Notes: a model not told the origin generated them from the sequence alone. Shown: positions 7,830 through 18,157, counted from the first letter of the stretch. The stretch is 64,000 nt of DNA from Streptomyces sp. ALI-76-A (GCF_030287445.1 NZ_JASVWB010000002.1:6324001-6388000), one strand, 5' to 3'. A program made the numbers and translations.

Positions 7830-10800
7830 CTACTGCTGCGGCGGGGGAGGGGGCGGCGGGGTCTGCCCGTCGGACTGCGGGTAGCCGTAGCCGTAGCCAT
7901 AGCCGGGGTACGGCTGATCGGGCCGGCCGGGATGTGTCGGCTGGCCCTGTCGCGGTTGTGGCTGCGCTTGCGGCTGTGGTGGTGACTGCGGTTGCGGTTG
8001 AGCGGGGTAGGGCTGGGGGTCGGCTGCCTGCGGGTAGGGCTGGCCGGGCTGGGCGGGTGGCTGGCCCTGCTGGGGGTAGGGCTGGGGGGCGTACTGCTGT
8101 CCAGGGCCCGGCTGTCCCGGCCCGCCGGGCTGGGGCTGCTGCGGGTACGGGCCCGGCTGCCCGGGGAACTGCTGTCCGGGAACGGGCTGTCCCGGATACG
8201 GCTGTCCCGGGTACGGCTGTCCCTGCGTCTGGTGGCCCGGCATCGGCGGGGCGGCCACCGGAGGCGGGTTGCCGTCGCTCGTCCACAGTCCGTGCGCCTG
8301 CTGATGCCGTACGAAGTCCTCCGCGACCAACGCCGCCAGGTTGAAGTACGCCTCCCGGACCTTCGGACGCATCATGTCGAGGTCGACCTCGGCACCGGCG
8401 GCCAGGTGCTCGTCGAACGGCACCACGATCACACCCCGGCACCGGGTCTCGAAATGCGTCACGATGTCCTCGACCTTGATCATCTTTCCGGTCTCGCGGA
8501 CCCCGGAGATGACCGTGAGCGACCGTGAGACCAGGTCGGCGTACCCGTGCGCGGACAGCCAGTCCAGGGTCGTGCTCGCGCTGCTCGCACCGTCCACGGA
8601 CGGCGTCGAGATGATGATGAGCTGGTCGGCGAGGTCGAGCACCCCGCGCATGGCGCTGTACAGCAGACCGGTGCCGGAGTCGGTCAGGATGACCGGGTAC
8701 TGCTTGCCGAGCACGTCGATCGCGCGCCGGTAGTCCTCGTCGTTGAACGTGGTCGAGACCGCCGGGTCGACGTCGTTGGCGATGATCTCCAGACCCGAGG
8801 AGGCCTGGGAGGTGAACCGCCGGATGTCCATGTACGAGTTGAGGTACGGGATCGCCTGGACGAGGTCGCGGATGGTGGCCCCGGTCTCCCGGCGCACCCG
8901 GCGGCCGAGCGTACCGGCGTCCGGGTTGGCGTCGATCGCGAGGATCTTGTCCTGGCGCTCGGTGGCGAGGGTCGAGCCGAGCGCGGTGGTGGTCGTGGTC
9001 TTGCCCACACCACCCTTGAGGCTGATCACGGCGATCCGGTAGCAGGACAGCACCGGCGTGCGGATCAGCTCCAACTTCCGCTGCCGTTCGGCCTCTTCCT
9101 TCTTCCCGCCCAGTTTGAACCGGCTGCCGCCGGGTGTCGGACGGCTGCTCTTCGCCTTCTGCTTCTTGCTGTTGAGCAGCCGGTCCGAGGACAGCTCCAC
9201 GGCCGCGGTGTAACCGAGCGGCGCGGCACCGGGGTTGGTCGGCTGCCGCTGGTCGTGCTGGATCGGCTGCGGCCAGGCGGCACCGGTGCGGGGGTCTACG
9301 GGTGGGGTGGGCTGGGGCTGGGAGTGGGGTTGGGGGAGAGCCTGGGGGAGGGGCTGCTGACCGTGGGCGTCGGGGTGCGGCTGGCCCGGGTGCGCGGGGT
9401 GTCCCGGGTTGCCGGGCTGGCCTGGCTGTCCGGGGTGGGCCGCGTTCGACGGGCCGGGCTGGCCGGGGTATCCGGGATGGGCCGCGTTCGGCTGCGGCTG
9501 TTCCTGCCGGCCCGGTTGACCCGGCTGGCCCTGTTGCGCCGGCTGCTGGGGGAAGCCGTATCCGCTCGGCTGGGGGGAGTTGGGCGGGTGGGGGCCGGCT
9601 GACGCGGGGTGCGGGAAGCCGTACCCCGGCTGCTGCGGGCCGGCCGGCGACTGGGCGGGGGGCTGCGGGAAGCCGTAGCCGCCCTGCGGCGGAGTCGGCG
9701 GGGTGGGCTGGGGAGCCGGCGGGGTGGGCTGGGGAGGCGCGGGTGCCGCGGGCGGCGGTGCGTTGTCGCTGCCGGGCTGCGGGAAGCCGTAACCGGCCGG
9801 GGCCGGCGGAGCGGGCTGCGCGTCGGGGGCGTGCCAGGCGGCCGGCGCGGGCTGCGGAGCCTGCGGCTGGAACGGCTGCTGGGGCTGTGGGTGCGGCTGC
9901 TGCCCTGGCGGCGTCGGCGGCTGGTTCTGGGCCGGACCCGGCTGCTGCGGGGCCGGGGCGTCCGGGTGGGACTGGGCGGGCCACTGCGCCGCCGTGGCCG
10001 GTGCGGCCGGCTGGTAGGACGGCGGCAACGGCGGAACACCGCTCTGCGGTGCCGGCGGGGGAGCCCAGGCGGGCGGGGCGTCCGGTGCGGGGACAGCGCC
10101 TGCGGGGACCCCGGTGCTCTGGGGGGCGCCGTTGTCGGGAGTGGCCTCGGGTGCGGCGCTGTCGGGGGCGGGGGCGTCCGGAGTGGGGCCTTCCGAGGCG
10201 GGGGAGTCCGCGGATCCGTCGGGTGTGCCGTCGGACTGCCGGGCGCTCTGTGTGCCGTCTGTGCCGGTGCCGTCTGTGTCGTCTGTGCCCTCCGGATCCT
10301 GGGGCGCGCTGGTCAGGTGGGTGAGGGACGGGGTGTCCTCGTCGGCGCTTCCCTGATCGCCACCGGAGGCGGACTCCTCCGCCGCGGCCGGGACCGGGCC
10401 CGCCTGATCGGCTGTGCCTTCGGTGTCGGCCGCACCCGCGGCGGGCTCGGCAGCGGTGTGGTCGGCGTCCGGCGCGGACGCGCTGTCCGGCGGGACCGGA
10501 GCGGCGGGCGCCGAGACAGGGGGAGTGGGCATCGCGACCGGAGCAGTCGGCATCGGGGCCGGAGCGGGCGTCGGGGGCGGGGCGGGCACCGGGGCCTGAG
10601 CGGGAGCCCCGGGACCGGCACCGGGACCGGACTGATGCTCTTCGGCGGCCGGTTGAGCGGCGGCCGGGTCGATGCCCCCGGTGGTCCCCGCGGCACCGGG
10701 GGTGGCACCGGCATCGGCTCCGTGAGCGGTTCCTGGACCGGTCGCGTGCACGGCAGAGGCATCACCGGACGTCTCGTCGGTGCGCACTCCGTCGGTGTGT

Positions 10801-11267
10801 GCCCCGGCGGTGTTCGCTTCGGCGGTGTGCGCGCCGGGAGTGTCCTCACCGCCGTCGCGCTCCGCGATCTCACGCTTCAACGAGGAGGCCGAGATCCGCA
10901 TGGTCGCACCGCTGACGAGGTCGCCGTCCCCGGCCTCCGCGCCGGGCGCCGCGGGCGAGGTCGTCCAGGTCGGCTGGAAGGGACCGCCGGACGGCAGATC
11001 CGGTACGGCCACGGGGGGCCCGACCGGCGGGGGAGGCGCGGCGGGACCGCTCGCCGGGACCGGTGGCACGGGAGCCGACGGAGTCGAAGGAGCCGAGGGA
11101 GCCGAGGGAGTCCCGCCTGACGTGCCCGACGCGTTCTGCGTGTACCAGGCCGGCGGGGCGTAGTCGATCGTGAACTCGCCCGTCATCTCGATGGCGGACT
11201 CCGCGTCGGTCTGGTCGTCGTCGGGTGTGTCCCAGCCCCCGCGGATCCCGTCCCGATCGCTGTTCAC
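7830..11267 (-). CDS. ESX-associated Pro/Gln-rich protein with MinD/ParA-like ATPase domain (EspI-like)
   Basis: 1145 residues from GTG 11267, with AGGAGG seven bases upstream. Residues 1-690 are an acidic, then Pro/Gln/Gly/Ala-rich, apparently disordered region with recurrent GYGFPQP-type heptads. Residues about 735-1010 form a MinD/ParA-like ATPase: deviant Walker A KGGVGKT at 751-757 and later [18 protein letters not shown]. The tail is again [13 protein letters not shown] and ends in YGYGYGYPQ. Mycobacterial ESX-1 EspI has the same make-up (disordered Pro-rich part plus MinD-like ATPase), so an ESX regulator or substrate-handling ATPase is inferred. It is the outermost gene of the type VII locus here. 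Confidence 0.8.
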   Translation of the reverse strand: MNSDRDGIRGGWDTPDDDQTDAESAIEMTGEFTIDYAPPAWYTQNASGTSGGTPSAPSAPSTPSAPVPPVPASGPAAPPPPVGPPVAVPDLPSGGPFQPTWTTSPAAPGAEAGDGDLVSGATMRISASSLKREIAERDGGEDTPGAHTAEANTAGAHTDGVRTDETSGDASAVHATGPGTAHGADAGATPGAAGTTGGIDPAAAQPAAEEHQSGPGAGPGAPAQAPVPAPPPTPAPAPMPTAPVAMPTPPVSAPAAPVPPDSASAPDADHTAAEPAAGAADTEGTADQAGPVPAAAEESASGGDQGSADEDTPSLTHLTSAPQDPEGTDDTDGTGTDGTQSARQSDGTPDGSADSPASEGPTPDAPAPDSAAPEATPDNGAPQSTGVPAGAVPAPDAPPAWAPPPAPQSGVPPLPPSYQPAAPATAAQWPAQSHPDAPAPQQPGPAQNQPPTPPGQQPHPQPQQPFQPQAPQPAPAAWHAPDAQPAPPAPAGYGFPQPGSDNAPPPAAPAPPQPTPPAPQPTPPTPPQGGYGFPQPPAQSPAGPQQPGYGFPHPASAGPHPPNSPQPSGYGFPQQPAQQGQPGQPGRQEQPQPNAAHPGYPGQPGPSNAAHPGQPGQPGNPGHPAHPGQPHPDAHGQQPLPQALPQPHSQPQPTPPVDPRTGAAWPQPIQHDQRQPTNPGAAPLGYTAAVELSSDRLLNSKKQKAKSSRPTPGGSRFKLGGKKEEAERQRKLELIRTPVLSCYRIAVISLKGGVGKTTTTTALGSTLATERQDKILAIDANPDAGTLGRRVRRETGATIRDLVQAIPYLNSYMDIRRFTSQASSGLEIIANDVDPAVSTTFNDEDYRRAIDVLGKQYPVILTDSGTGLLYSAMRGVLDLADQLIIISTPSVDGASSASTTLDWLSAHGYADLVSRSLTVISGVRETGKMIKVEDIVTHFETRCRGVIVVPFDEHLAAGAEVDLDMMRPKVREAYFNLAALVAEDFVRHQQAHGLWTSDGNPPPVAAPPMPGHQTQGQPYPGQPYPGQPVPGQQFPGQPGPYPQQPQPGGPGQPGPGQQYAPQPYPQQGQPPAQPGQPYPQAADPQPYPAQPQPQSPPQPQAQPQPRQGQPTHPGRPDQPYPGYGYGYGYPQSDGQTPPPPPPPQQ

Positions 11268-11564
11268 AGTTCCTCCTGGTGTGGTCGAGCACCCTCATGC
11301 CGTGCTGGGGCGACCGTTCCTGTCGTCCGATTCGCCGGGCCGTTCCCCTGTGGGCCTCGGGCCCCGCGTCGCAGAGCCCGCACCGCCCGCTCGCGGGTAC
11401 TCGCGACGTGCTCTGCCCCAGCCTAATCACCAAAACCGCGCGCCCGGCAGGCCCGCCCACCCGACGGGCTTCCGCAAAGGGCGCAAACACCTTGGACAGC
11501 TCACAAGTTGGACATGCCGTCCTGGTCTGATGCGTACCGCCGGGACCGCCCCGACCAGTCCCCG

Positions 11565-11715
11565 ACGCGAGGTGCCAAGACGCCGGACCCAGGGCGCCGG
11601 AAACAAGGCGCGGGACGAGGTGTCAAGACGCTGGACCCAAGGCGCGGGACGAGGTGCCAAGACGCCGGACCCAGGACGCCGGACCCAGGACGCCGGAAAC
11701 AAGGCGCGGGACGCG
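11565..11715. repeat. Tandem GAGGTGCCAAGACGCCGGAC repeats
   Basis: At least three copies of a unit GAGGTG(C/T)CAAGACGC(C/T)GGACCCA followed by GG(C/A)(G/C)(G/C)CCGGAAACAAGGCGCGGGAC-like sequence, with internal duplications of GGACCCAGGACGCC. Imperfect and non-coding. Confidence 0.65.
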
Positions 11716-11764
11716 AGCCGCGTGCTCCGAGGGGCCGATGCCCGTCCCGACGCCGGTGCCCGCC

Positions 11765-12010
11765 CGCTATCGATTGCCCGCGCGAGTACCGCTGCCCGCC
11801 CGAGTACCGACTCCCGTTCCGACCCGGTGCCCGCCCGCCACCAACGCCAGGCGAGTACCGACGCCCGCCCGAGTACCGACGCCGTGCGATACCCAGGCCC
11901 ACGGCCACGCTCACGCCGTGCGGTACCCAAGCCCACGCTCACGCCGTGCGATACAGGCTCCCGCCGTGCGATACCCGTGCCAACTCCCGCACCGACACCG
12001 CTGGACACCT
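11765..12010. repeat. CGCCCGAGTACCGAC and GCCGTGCGATACC repeat block
   Basis: Repeated CGAGTACCG(A/C)(C/T) motifs (about 11782-11880) pass into repeated CGCCGTGCG(A/G)TACCC motifs (about 11880-12000). Degenerate tandem arrangement of about 15-35 bases; no coding signal. Confidence 0.55.
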
Positions 12011-12050
12011 CCGTGCGATGCCCGCCCCGGCCCCGCCGACTACACCCGCC

Positions 12051-12818
12051 TCAGTCCATCCGGCGGGCCACGCCCAGCAGCCCGGTCTCGGCATCCGTCG
12101 CCTGCGTCAGCACGTACTGCCGGTCCCGCTCCGTGCACCACAGGGTGAGCCCGTCCTGCAGGGTGGGCAGCGACTCGATCTCGGGACGCGGCAGCGCTAT
12201 CACGCGCCCGATCTCCGCCGCCTCGTCCGGCGACACCCGTTGCACGCCGACCAGACGCGCCTGGCGCATCAACCGCGGGGCGACCGGGCTCAGATACGGA
12301 AGGAGCGTCAGCACGGACTGCCAGGGCGCCGACACCACACGTCCGCGCGGAGGCCGCATACCGCAGTCCCGCACGACCAGCACCGGGGTACCGGCCGACG
12401 CACCCTGCGGAGGCACCCGGCCGACGTCGTACACGGCCAGGCCGTTCTGCCCGCCGCCCATGGCGTGCACCATCGGCATCCAGGCCTGCGCCCGGCCCGT
12501 CTCCACGGCCACCCGCGCCCCGGTCGCCGCCGCGCGCAGCGCCAGGACCTGGGCCGTCCACAGACCGCCGATGAGGAGGATGTCGTACGGCGTCGGGCGG
12601 TTGACCCCGAGCACGGCGGGCTGGCCCTCCGCGTTCACGCCCGCCACCACACCGTCGTCCCCTATGGGCAGGGAGAGCGCGCCGATCTGTTCCACGGGCA
12701 GCGTGTGCCGCGGATGCCGTGGGCCCACCAGACCGAACCCGGTGCGCAGCCGCTCCCGGAGACCGGTGGCCGGCCCGGCGTCGGACGAGGACGTCGGCGT
12801 CGATGTCGGCATGGCCAT
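12051..12818 (-). CDS. ESX-locus protein of unknown function, 255 aa
   Basis: Start ATG at 12818 overlaps the stop of the upstream eccE-like gene (ATGA), so the two are probably translated together. The sequence has no signal peptide or membrane segment. Recognisable stretches are PYDILLIGGLWTAQVLALRA and ATGARVAVETGRAQAWMPMV in the middle, and LLGVARRMD at the C-terminus. The middle part faintly recalls the soluble C-terminal portion of EccE proteins, so it may complement the short EccE next door; this is inference. I do not recognise the family by name. Its position ties it to type VII secretion. Confidence 0.75.
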   Translation of the reverse strand: MAMPTSTPTSSSDAGPATGLRERLRTGFGLVGPRHPRHTLPVEQIGALSLPIGDDGVVAGVNAEGQPAVLGVNRPTPYDILLIGGLWTAQVLALRAAATGARVAVETGRAQAWMPMVHAMGGGQNGLAVYDVGRVPPQGASAGTPVLVVRDCGMRPPRGRVVSAPWQSVLTLLPYLSPVAPRLMRQARLVGVQRVSPDEAAEIGRVIALPRPEIESLPTLQDGLTLWCTERDRQYVLTQATDAETGLLGVARRMD

Positions 12819-14209
12819 CAGCGGGCACCTCCGAGCGGCAAGGTGGCGAGAACACCGGGGAGTTGTTCACGGTCCAGCCGCGCGAGCCCGGTCCGCGCCT
12901 GCCGCGCCGCACGCTCCAGCTCGCGCCGGGCGTCGGTGAGTTCCTGGTTGCTGCGGCCGGTGATCCGGAGGTGACCGGTGACGGCCACGTCCTGCCGGTC
13001 ACCCCGGGCCAGGGTCAGGCTGAACGTCGTCGCCAGCGCGGGAACCGCCGTCAGCTGCGCCACCAACTGCGCCAGCGACGTGCCGGACTCGCCCAACTGG
13101 GGCCAGCGCCGCACCCAGTACGTGGTGTGCCGGCGGTTGTCGCAGCGCCAGCTGCGGCCGGCCTCCTCGGTGCGCCGCTGCGGCACCTCGCCCCGGCCGG
13201 CCTGCGCGGCCTGCGCCGTCACCATCGGGTTGGCGCACGCGGAGGTGGCGATCGCGGCCGTCAGCTCCTCCTCGGTGAGGATGTTCGCCACGAACCCCGC
13301 ACCGGTCAGCCGACTGGACAGGTGCTCCGCCGACCGCACCAGACACTTCTGCGCCCCCACCAGCCCGCCGCCGCGCGCGGCCACCGCCTCCGGGCACAGC
13401 TCCGGGTCGAGCTTCAGCGCGATCCACGTGATGCGCACCGCCGGAGAGCCGGTCTGGGCCTGCAACGGGGCGTAGTTGCTCACCACGACGGACTGCTGGG
13501 GCAGGTGCAGCGCGGGCGCCGGCTGGGTGTGCACCACGATCTGCGCCGACTCCAGGAGGATCCCGTCGACGGCGAGGGCGTCCTGCACGAGGGCGACGGG
13601 CAGTGGACGGCGACTGCGCTCCGCGCGCAGCGCACCGGCGTCCGACTCCACCTGGAGGACCGCGGTGAGAAAGCCCCCGTCGCCCACCATGCCCACCGGC
13701 CGCCGCTGGTCGCGGTCGTCGCCACGGCTGTAGCTGTACGTCCTGAGGTTCGGGTCGCACTCCACGGCGGGCGCGAGACCGGAGTCGACACCCTGCGGGA
13801 GCGGACTGCTCGCGGCCTTGCGGGTGCGGGCCCGCAACGCCAGGACGGTGCCCAGCCATTCGGGCAGCGAGCGCCCCCGGCGTCGTACGAGAGCGAGCAC
13901 GAGGAGGACCGCGGCGACCACGCCCGCCACTACCAGCGCGACCGTGCCGATGAGCCATCCGACCACGACGATCGCGGCGGCCAGCTCCGTCATCACCAGG
14001 CGTTGCACCGCGAAAGAACCCCCGCGCTCCGAGCGCGACTTCAGATGCGGGGAGACGGAGCCCTGGTACGGCGCGGAGGCGGCGGGCGTCACGCCCGGTC
14101 CCGCCGTCGGCGGCTGGGAGGAGGACGAGCCGCGGGCACCCGACCGGCCCGCGCGCCCCGACCGTGGCCCCGATTGCGATCGCGACCGGGCCCGCGTTGC
14201 GGAAGCCAT
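12818..14209 (-). CDS. eccE: Type VII secretion protein EccE
   Basis: 463 residues from ATG 14209 (MASATRARSRSQSG); a GTG directly before it (14212) is an equal alternative, and the frame is open further upstream without a start site. After a basic, Ser/Pro-rich N-terminus, two adjacent hydrophobic stretches (about residues 75-110: TELAAAIVVVGWLIG and AGVVAAVLLVLALV) precede a long soluble domain, which is the EccE layout. EccE is a peripheral membrane part of the ESX channel with EccB, EccC and EccD. The stop is coupled to the downstream 255-aa gene. Divergent from eccB across a 214-base gap. Confidence 0.8.
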   Translation of the reverse strand: MASATRARSRSQSGPRSGRAGRSGARGSSSSQPPTAGPGVTPAASAPYQGSVSPHLKSRSERGGSFAVQRLVMTELAAAIVVVGWLIGTVALVVAGVVAAVLLVLALVRRRGRSLPEWLGTVLALRARTRKAASSPLPQGVDSGLAPAVECDPNLRTYSYSRGDDRDQRRPVGMVGDGGFLTAVLQVESDAGALRAERSRRPLPVALVQDALAVDGILLESAQIVVHTQPAPALHLPQQSVVVSNYAPLQAQTGSPAVRITWIALKLDPELCPEAVAARGGGLVGAQKCLVRSAEHLSSRLTGAGFVANILTEEELTAAIATSACANPMVTAQAAQAGRGEVPQRRTEEAGRSWRCDNRRHTTYWVRRWPQLGESGTSLAQLVAQLTAVPALATTFSLTLARGDRQDVAVTGHLRITGRSNQELTDARRELERAARQARTGLARLDREQLPGVLATLPLGGAR

Positions 14210-14423
14210 CACTCCAAAACCCCCGAACTCTCCCGAATACCCTTGCGCTCCAGCCCCTTGAAGGCCTGAGCACCCTACCCGTGCCACCAGCACGGTCACG
14301 CAACAGGCATAGTAGGGGGCGGCTCTGCCAGTCCAGGCAGCAGAGGCATCAGAGGCGACCGAGGACGGGGGACGGATCTTCACAGGTCCCCCACGGCTCC
14401 GCACGGGGAGAGAGCGGACACAG

Positions 14424-15965
14424 ATGGCATCACGGCGGGACGAACTCAACGCCTACACCTTCGCGAAGCGCCGTACGCTCGCATCCTTCCTCCAGCCGTC
14501 TCCGACGGGTTCCGAGGAAGGCGCGCCCAAGCCGCTGCGCGCGCTCATGCCCGGTGTCATCGTCGGCGTGGTGATCCTCGCGGTGTTCGGCGGCATCGGC
14601 ATGTTCAGCCCGACAGCGCCCAAGGGCTGGAACACACCCGAAGAACACGTCATCGTCGCGAGCAAGTCGACCACCCGGTACGTGGTGCTGAAGACGGGCA
14701 GCCAGACGCAGCTGCACCCCGTGCTCAACATGGCCTCGGCCAAGCTGCTCCTGGACCCGAGCAAGGCCGACGTCATCACCGTCGACGAGAAGGTGCTCGA
14801 CAGCGGCAAGCCGCCGCACGGCGCCACCATCGGCATCCCCTACGCCCCCGACCGCCTGCCGTCCGCCGACGAGGCCGAGGCCGCCAAGCGCTGGGCGGTC
14901 TGCGAGCGTCCCGGTGAGGGCGGCCGGGCGATCCAGAAGGCCGCGTTCGTCCTCGCCGAGAAGGAGTTCGCCAGGACGGAGGGCCGCGACAAGCTCTCCG
15001 GCGGCGACCTGATGTACGTCGTCGGCCCGGACGGGAAGACCCCGTACGTGGTCGACGCCCAGGGCACCGCCTACCCCCTGGCCGACCCCGCCGACACCGA
15101 ACTGCTCAAGGCCCTCGACACCCAGGGCCGCGCCCCGCAGCGGGTGTCTCAGGAGTGGCTCGCCACGCTCCACGAGGGCGACGCGGTCTCCATCCCGACC
15201 ATCGACGGCACTCCGGGCGCGCGGGCGAACGTCTCCGGCCTCCCCGAGCAGTACGACAAGATCGGCGAGGTCATCAAGGCCGCCAACGGCTCGCGGATGC
15301 AGTACTACGTGGTGCTGGAGGGCCGGGTGGCCGAGATCTCCGAGTTCGTCGCCACCCTGCTCCTCAACAGCGGCGACCTCGTCCCCGTCGGCCAGGCCGG
15401 CGAGGCGCAGCAGGTCAGCCCCGGCGCGGTCGTCGAGAGCACGCCGTTCGAGAAGACGGCGGGCAAGACCTGGCCGGCGTTCAAGCCCAAGATGGTCAAC
15501 GACGGCAGCAGTGCCACCTCCGGCCGCAACACCGTCTGCAACGTCCTGCTCTCGGTCGGCACGACCGGCGAGGCGAAGGGCACGACGACGCTGTCCACCT
15601 GGGTGGGCACCGACTTCCCCGCACAGCTGCCCACCGGCTCCTCCAGCGCGTACGTCACGGCCGGCTCCGGCCAGCTCTACCGCCAGTTCCAGGGCACGGA
15701 GACCGGGGCGGGAGGCGTCTTCCTGGTCACCGACACGGGCCTGCGCTACGCCCTGCAGTCCAACAGCGACAGCGCCACCGACGACGAGGGCATCGGCACC
15801 TCGGCCAAGCAGCGCGAGGAAGAGCTGCAGGAGGCCAAGATCGCCCAGACCCGCCTCGGTTACGAGAAGGTGGCCCCCGCGCCGGTCCCCGCGGCCTGGT
15901 CGACGTTCCTGCCGACGGGCCCCCGTCTGTCGGAGTCGGCGGCACGTCAGCCGCAGGGCTCGTAG
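14424..15965 (+). CDS. eccB: Type VII secretion protein EccB
   Basis: 513 residues from ATG 14424 (MASRRDELNAYTFAKRR), with GGGGAGAG about ten bases upstream. A short cytoplasmic head is followed by one membrane segment near residues 40-60 (MPGVIVGVVILAVFGGIGMF) and a large external domain. Family signatures include RYVVLKTGSQ..LHPVLNMASAKL near residues 80-110 and FVATLLLNSGDLVPVG in the middle. EccB is the periplasm- or wall-facing part of the ESX complex. It is followed after 25 bases by a mycosin gene and is probably co-transcribed with it. Confidence 0.95.
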   Translation: MASRRDELNAYTFAKRRTLASFLQPSPTGSEEGAPKPLRALMPGVIVGVVILAVFGGIGMFSPTAPKGWNTPEEHVIVASKSTTRYVVLKTGSQTQLHPVLNMASAKLLLDPSKADVITVDEKVLDSGKPPHGATIGIPYAPDRLPSADEAEAAKRWAVCERPGEGGRAIQKAAFVLAEKEFARTEGRDKLSGGDLMYVVGPDGKTPYVVDAQGTAYPLADPADTELLKALDTQGRAPQRVSQEWLATLHEGDAVSIPTIDGTPGARANVSGLPEQYDKIGEVIKAANGSRMQYYVVLEGRVAEISEFVATLLLNSGDLVPVGQAGEAQQVSPGAVVESTPFEKTAGKTWPAFKPKMVNDGSSATSGRNTVCNVLLSVGTTGEAKGTTTLSTWVGTDFPAQLPTGSSSAYVTAGSGQLYRQFQGTETGAGGVFLVTDTGLRYALQSNSDSATDDEGIGTSAKQREEELQEAKIAQTRLGYEKVAPAPVPAAWSTFLPTGPRLSESAARQPQGS

Positions 15966-15990
15966 ACGCCGGGTGGAGGAGGACGAAGCC

Positions 15991-17373
15991 ATGCGGAACC
16001 CGCTGAACTCGGGAGTGGTGGGAGTGCAGGGAGTGCCCGGTGCGCCGGGACCGGGAATGGCGGTACGGGGAATGGCGGGACCGGCAGCGGTGGGAGTGCC
16101 GGGGAGGACGCGTCGTGGGGCGCGGGGAGCGGCGAGAACGGCCGCCCTGGCCGCCACGACGGCCCTGATCGCGACCACCGCGGTCCTGGCCCTGCCCGCG
16201 ACCCCGGCCGTGGCGGCAGACCAGTGCACGTTCCCGTCGAAGAACTACCCGGGCCGCCCCTGGGCGCTGCAACGCGTCAACCTGGACGAGCTGTGGGCGC
16301 AGTCCACGGGCAAGAACGTCCAGGTGGCGGTGATCGACACCGGGGTGGACGTCAAGAACCCGCAGCTCACGCGGGCGGTCGACGCCTCCAAGGGAGAGAA
16401 CCTGCTCCCGGCGAAGAACTCCGAGGGCGAGAAGATCGACCGCGGCAACAGCCAGGGCACCACCGACACGGTCGGCCACGGCACTCGCGTGGCCGGCATC
16501 ATCGCGGCCCGCCCCCTGAAGGGCACCGGCTTCGTCGGCCTGGCACCGGACGCCACGATCATCCCGATCAAGCAGAACGACGCCGAGGGCAACGGGACCG
16601 CCGCCACCCTCGCGCGGGCGATCCGTGACGCGGTCGCCGCGGGCGCCGATGTCATCAACATCTCCCAGGACACGGCCAACGCGGTGAGGCCGGCCCAGGC
16701 CCTGGAGGACGCCGTCACCTACGCCCTGGACCAGGACGTCGTGGTCGTCGCATCGGCGGGCAACGACGGCCTGGGCGGCAACGTCAAGATCACGTACCCG
16801 GCGTCGTACGAGGGCGTCCTCGCCGTGGCGGCCTCCGACCGCAACAACGAACGCGCCTCCTTCTCCCAGTCGGGAGAATTCGTCGGAGTCGCGGCCCCGG
16901 GCGTCGACATGATCTCCACAGTCCCCGGCGGCGGCCACTGCTCCGACAACGGTACGAGCTTCTCGGCACCGTACGTGGCGGGCGTGGCCGCCCTCCTGAA
17001 GTCCAAGTACCCCGAGTGGTCGGCCCAGGAGATCGTCGCCCAGATCGAGCAGACCGCGGAACGCTCCATCCCCGGCCACGACCGCCTGGTCGGCTGGGGC
17101 GTCATCGACCCCGTCAAGGCCCTGACGGACGTGGACCCGAAGAACCCCGTCCAGTCACCCGCACCGGAGAACGGCGTGACCAAGGGCGAGGCCCCGTCGA
17201 TCACCCCCCTCCACTTCGGCGAATCAGCAGACGAACGCAACACCCGCCTGGCGACGTACGTCGTGGTCGGCGGCCTGGCCCTGGTAGCGGGCCTGAGCGG
17301 CACAGCGGTGGCGATACGGGACGCACGACGCAGGCGGGGCGGGCAGCTGGGGAACGGCGCGTGGATGCGCTGA
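15991..17373 (+). CDS. mycP: Mycosin, subtilisin-like membrane-anchored protease of the ESX locus (first copy)
   Basis: 460 residues from ATG 15991, behind GGAGGAGGA. There is an N-terminal signal segment (about residues 40-75, ending near PAVAAD), then an S8 peptidase domain with intact triad: Asp116 in VAVIDTG, His163 in GHGTRVAG and Ser323 in GTSFSAP. A C-terminal membrane segment (TYVVVGGLALVAGLSGTAVA) is followed by basic residues, as in all mycosins. Mycosins are needed for ESX channel stability and cut some substrates outside the membrane. It directly follows eccB. A second mycosin lies at 24113-25420. Confidence 0.93.
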   Translation: MRNPLNSGVVGVQGVPGAPGPGMAVRGMAGPAAVGVPGRTRRGARGAARTAALAATTALIATTAVLALPATPAVAADQCTFPSKNYPGRPWALQRVNLDELWAQSTGKNVQVAVIDTGVDVKNPQLTRAVDASKGENLLPAKNSEGEKIDRGNSQGTTDTVGHGTRVAGIIAARPLKGTGFVGLAPDATIIPIKQNDAEGNGTAATLARAIRDAVAAGADVINISQDTANAVRPAQALEDAVTYALDQDVVVVASAGNDGLGGNVKITYPASYEGVLAVAASDRNNERASFSQSGEFVGVAAPGVDMISTVPGGGHCSDNGTSFSAPYVAGVAALLKSKYPEWSAQEIVAQIEQTAERSIPGHDRLVGWGVIDPVKALTDVDPKNPVQSPAPENGVTKGEAPSITPLHFGESADERNTRLATYVVVGGLALVAGLSGTAVAIRDARRRRGGQLGNGAWMR

Positions 17374-17536
17374 CGGGTCGACGTATGGAACGTGGCCCTG
17401 TCGGCTGTACGCCCTCGGACTGCTCGCGGTTCGGCCTGACGGCTTTCCGCACAGCGGGATGATCAGTCGTCGCCTACCGAAGTCAGTCGACATGTTCATT
17501 CGGATGCTTAGCCGGCCGGATCGTGGCGGTCCTTCC

Positions 17537-18061
17537 TCACTGGCATGCATTGGAACGCTCGACAGCCTGAGTGTATGCAGTAATCGCCTTTTTCATGGTT
17601 TCCGAGCTGTCTACGCCCTTACCATAGACCTGAATGGCAGTGAAGAGATTCTGGTCAGGATGGTCACGGCTGACACACGAGTCAGTCCGTCCTACTCCGC
17701 CGGTGCCAGTGTAAAGGTAAGGCCTTTCACCATTCTCTGGCTGCACCGACTCCAGTTGCGGGTGAGCATCGGCCACATCGATTATGTTGTCTTCCTTCTC
17801 CCACCATTCTTGGCTTGCGATAAGTGCTGCCTTGCCGTCGATGTTCAACTGGCATCGCTTCCTGCTGGGGACAGGATTTTTCTCCTCGATTTCGATCTCC
17901 TCTCCCGCGGGAAGGAGTTTTGCGACCAACTCCGGATCCACCTGGATACCACAAAGGGTCTCAGGTGGGTCGTATTCCTTCGCACCGTCCGCCCCGGAAC
18001 AGCCGACGAGCGTGCCCAGTGCGCCAAGCAGCAATGATGCTGTAACTCGTCGATTAGTCAT
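17537..18061 (-). CDS. Predicted lipoprotein, 174 aa
   Basis: The start is taken at ATG 18061 (MTNRRVTASLLLGALGTLVG), behind GAGAGG; the frame is open up to 18151. The N-terminus is a classic lipoprotein signal with lipobox LVGC and Cys at residue 21. The mature part has paired Cys residues (TLCGIQVDPELVAKLL and KRCQLNIDGKAALIAS, then DSCVSRDHP, and a terminal NACQ). The family is not recognised. It is the last gene of a minus-strand trio with the 777-aa protein and the helical WXG-like protein. Codon use is visibly less G/C-biased than in flanking genes. An immunity or surface-anchor role for the trio is speculation. Confidence 0.75.
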   Translation of the reverse strand: MTNRRVTASLLLGALGTLVGCSGADGAKEYDPPETLCGIQVDPELVAKLLPAGEEIEIEEKNPVPSRKRCQLNIDGKAALIASQEWWEKEDNIIDVADAHPQLESVQPENGERPYLYTGTGGVGRTDSCVSRDHPDQNLFTAIQVYGKGVDSSETMKKAITAYTQAVERSNACQ

Positions 18062-18157
18062 CTCAACAGGCCTCTCATTCGGTTTCGGTCCGGATGGCCG
18101 GATCCGGCGGGGCTTTTCTGGTGAGGGCCCCGATTTTGGGTAGCTGGACACCGTGAC

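Larger units (their letters stand above)
11268..12050. other. 783-base non-coding gap rich in degenerate repeats
   Basis: Lies between the EspI-like gene and the next minus-strand gene. 11268-11560 has no clear feature. From 11565 on, two families of imperfect direct repeats occupy most of the gap. Frames that stay open across it lack start sites and codon bias and are not called. Confidence 0.6.

Noticed and set aside
7830..11267. MinD-like protein as a chromosome-partition ParA
   Set aside because: No parB-like gene or parS-like site is near, and the long Pro-rich arm and ESX context fit an EspI-like protein better.
11170..12974. Two long plus-strand open frames across the repeat-filled gap and into the 255-aa gene
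   Set aside because: They are Arg/Pro/Thr-rich with no ribosome-binding site and arise from G+C-rich repeats and an antisense frame.
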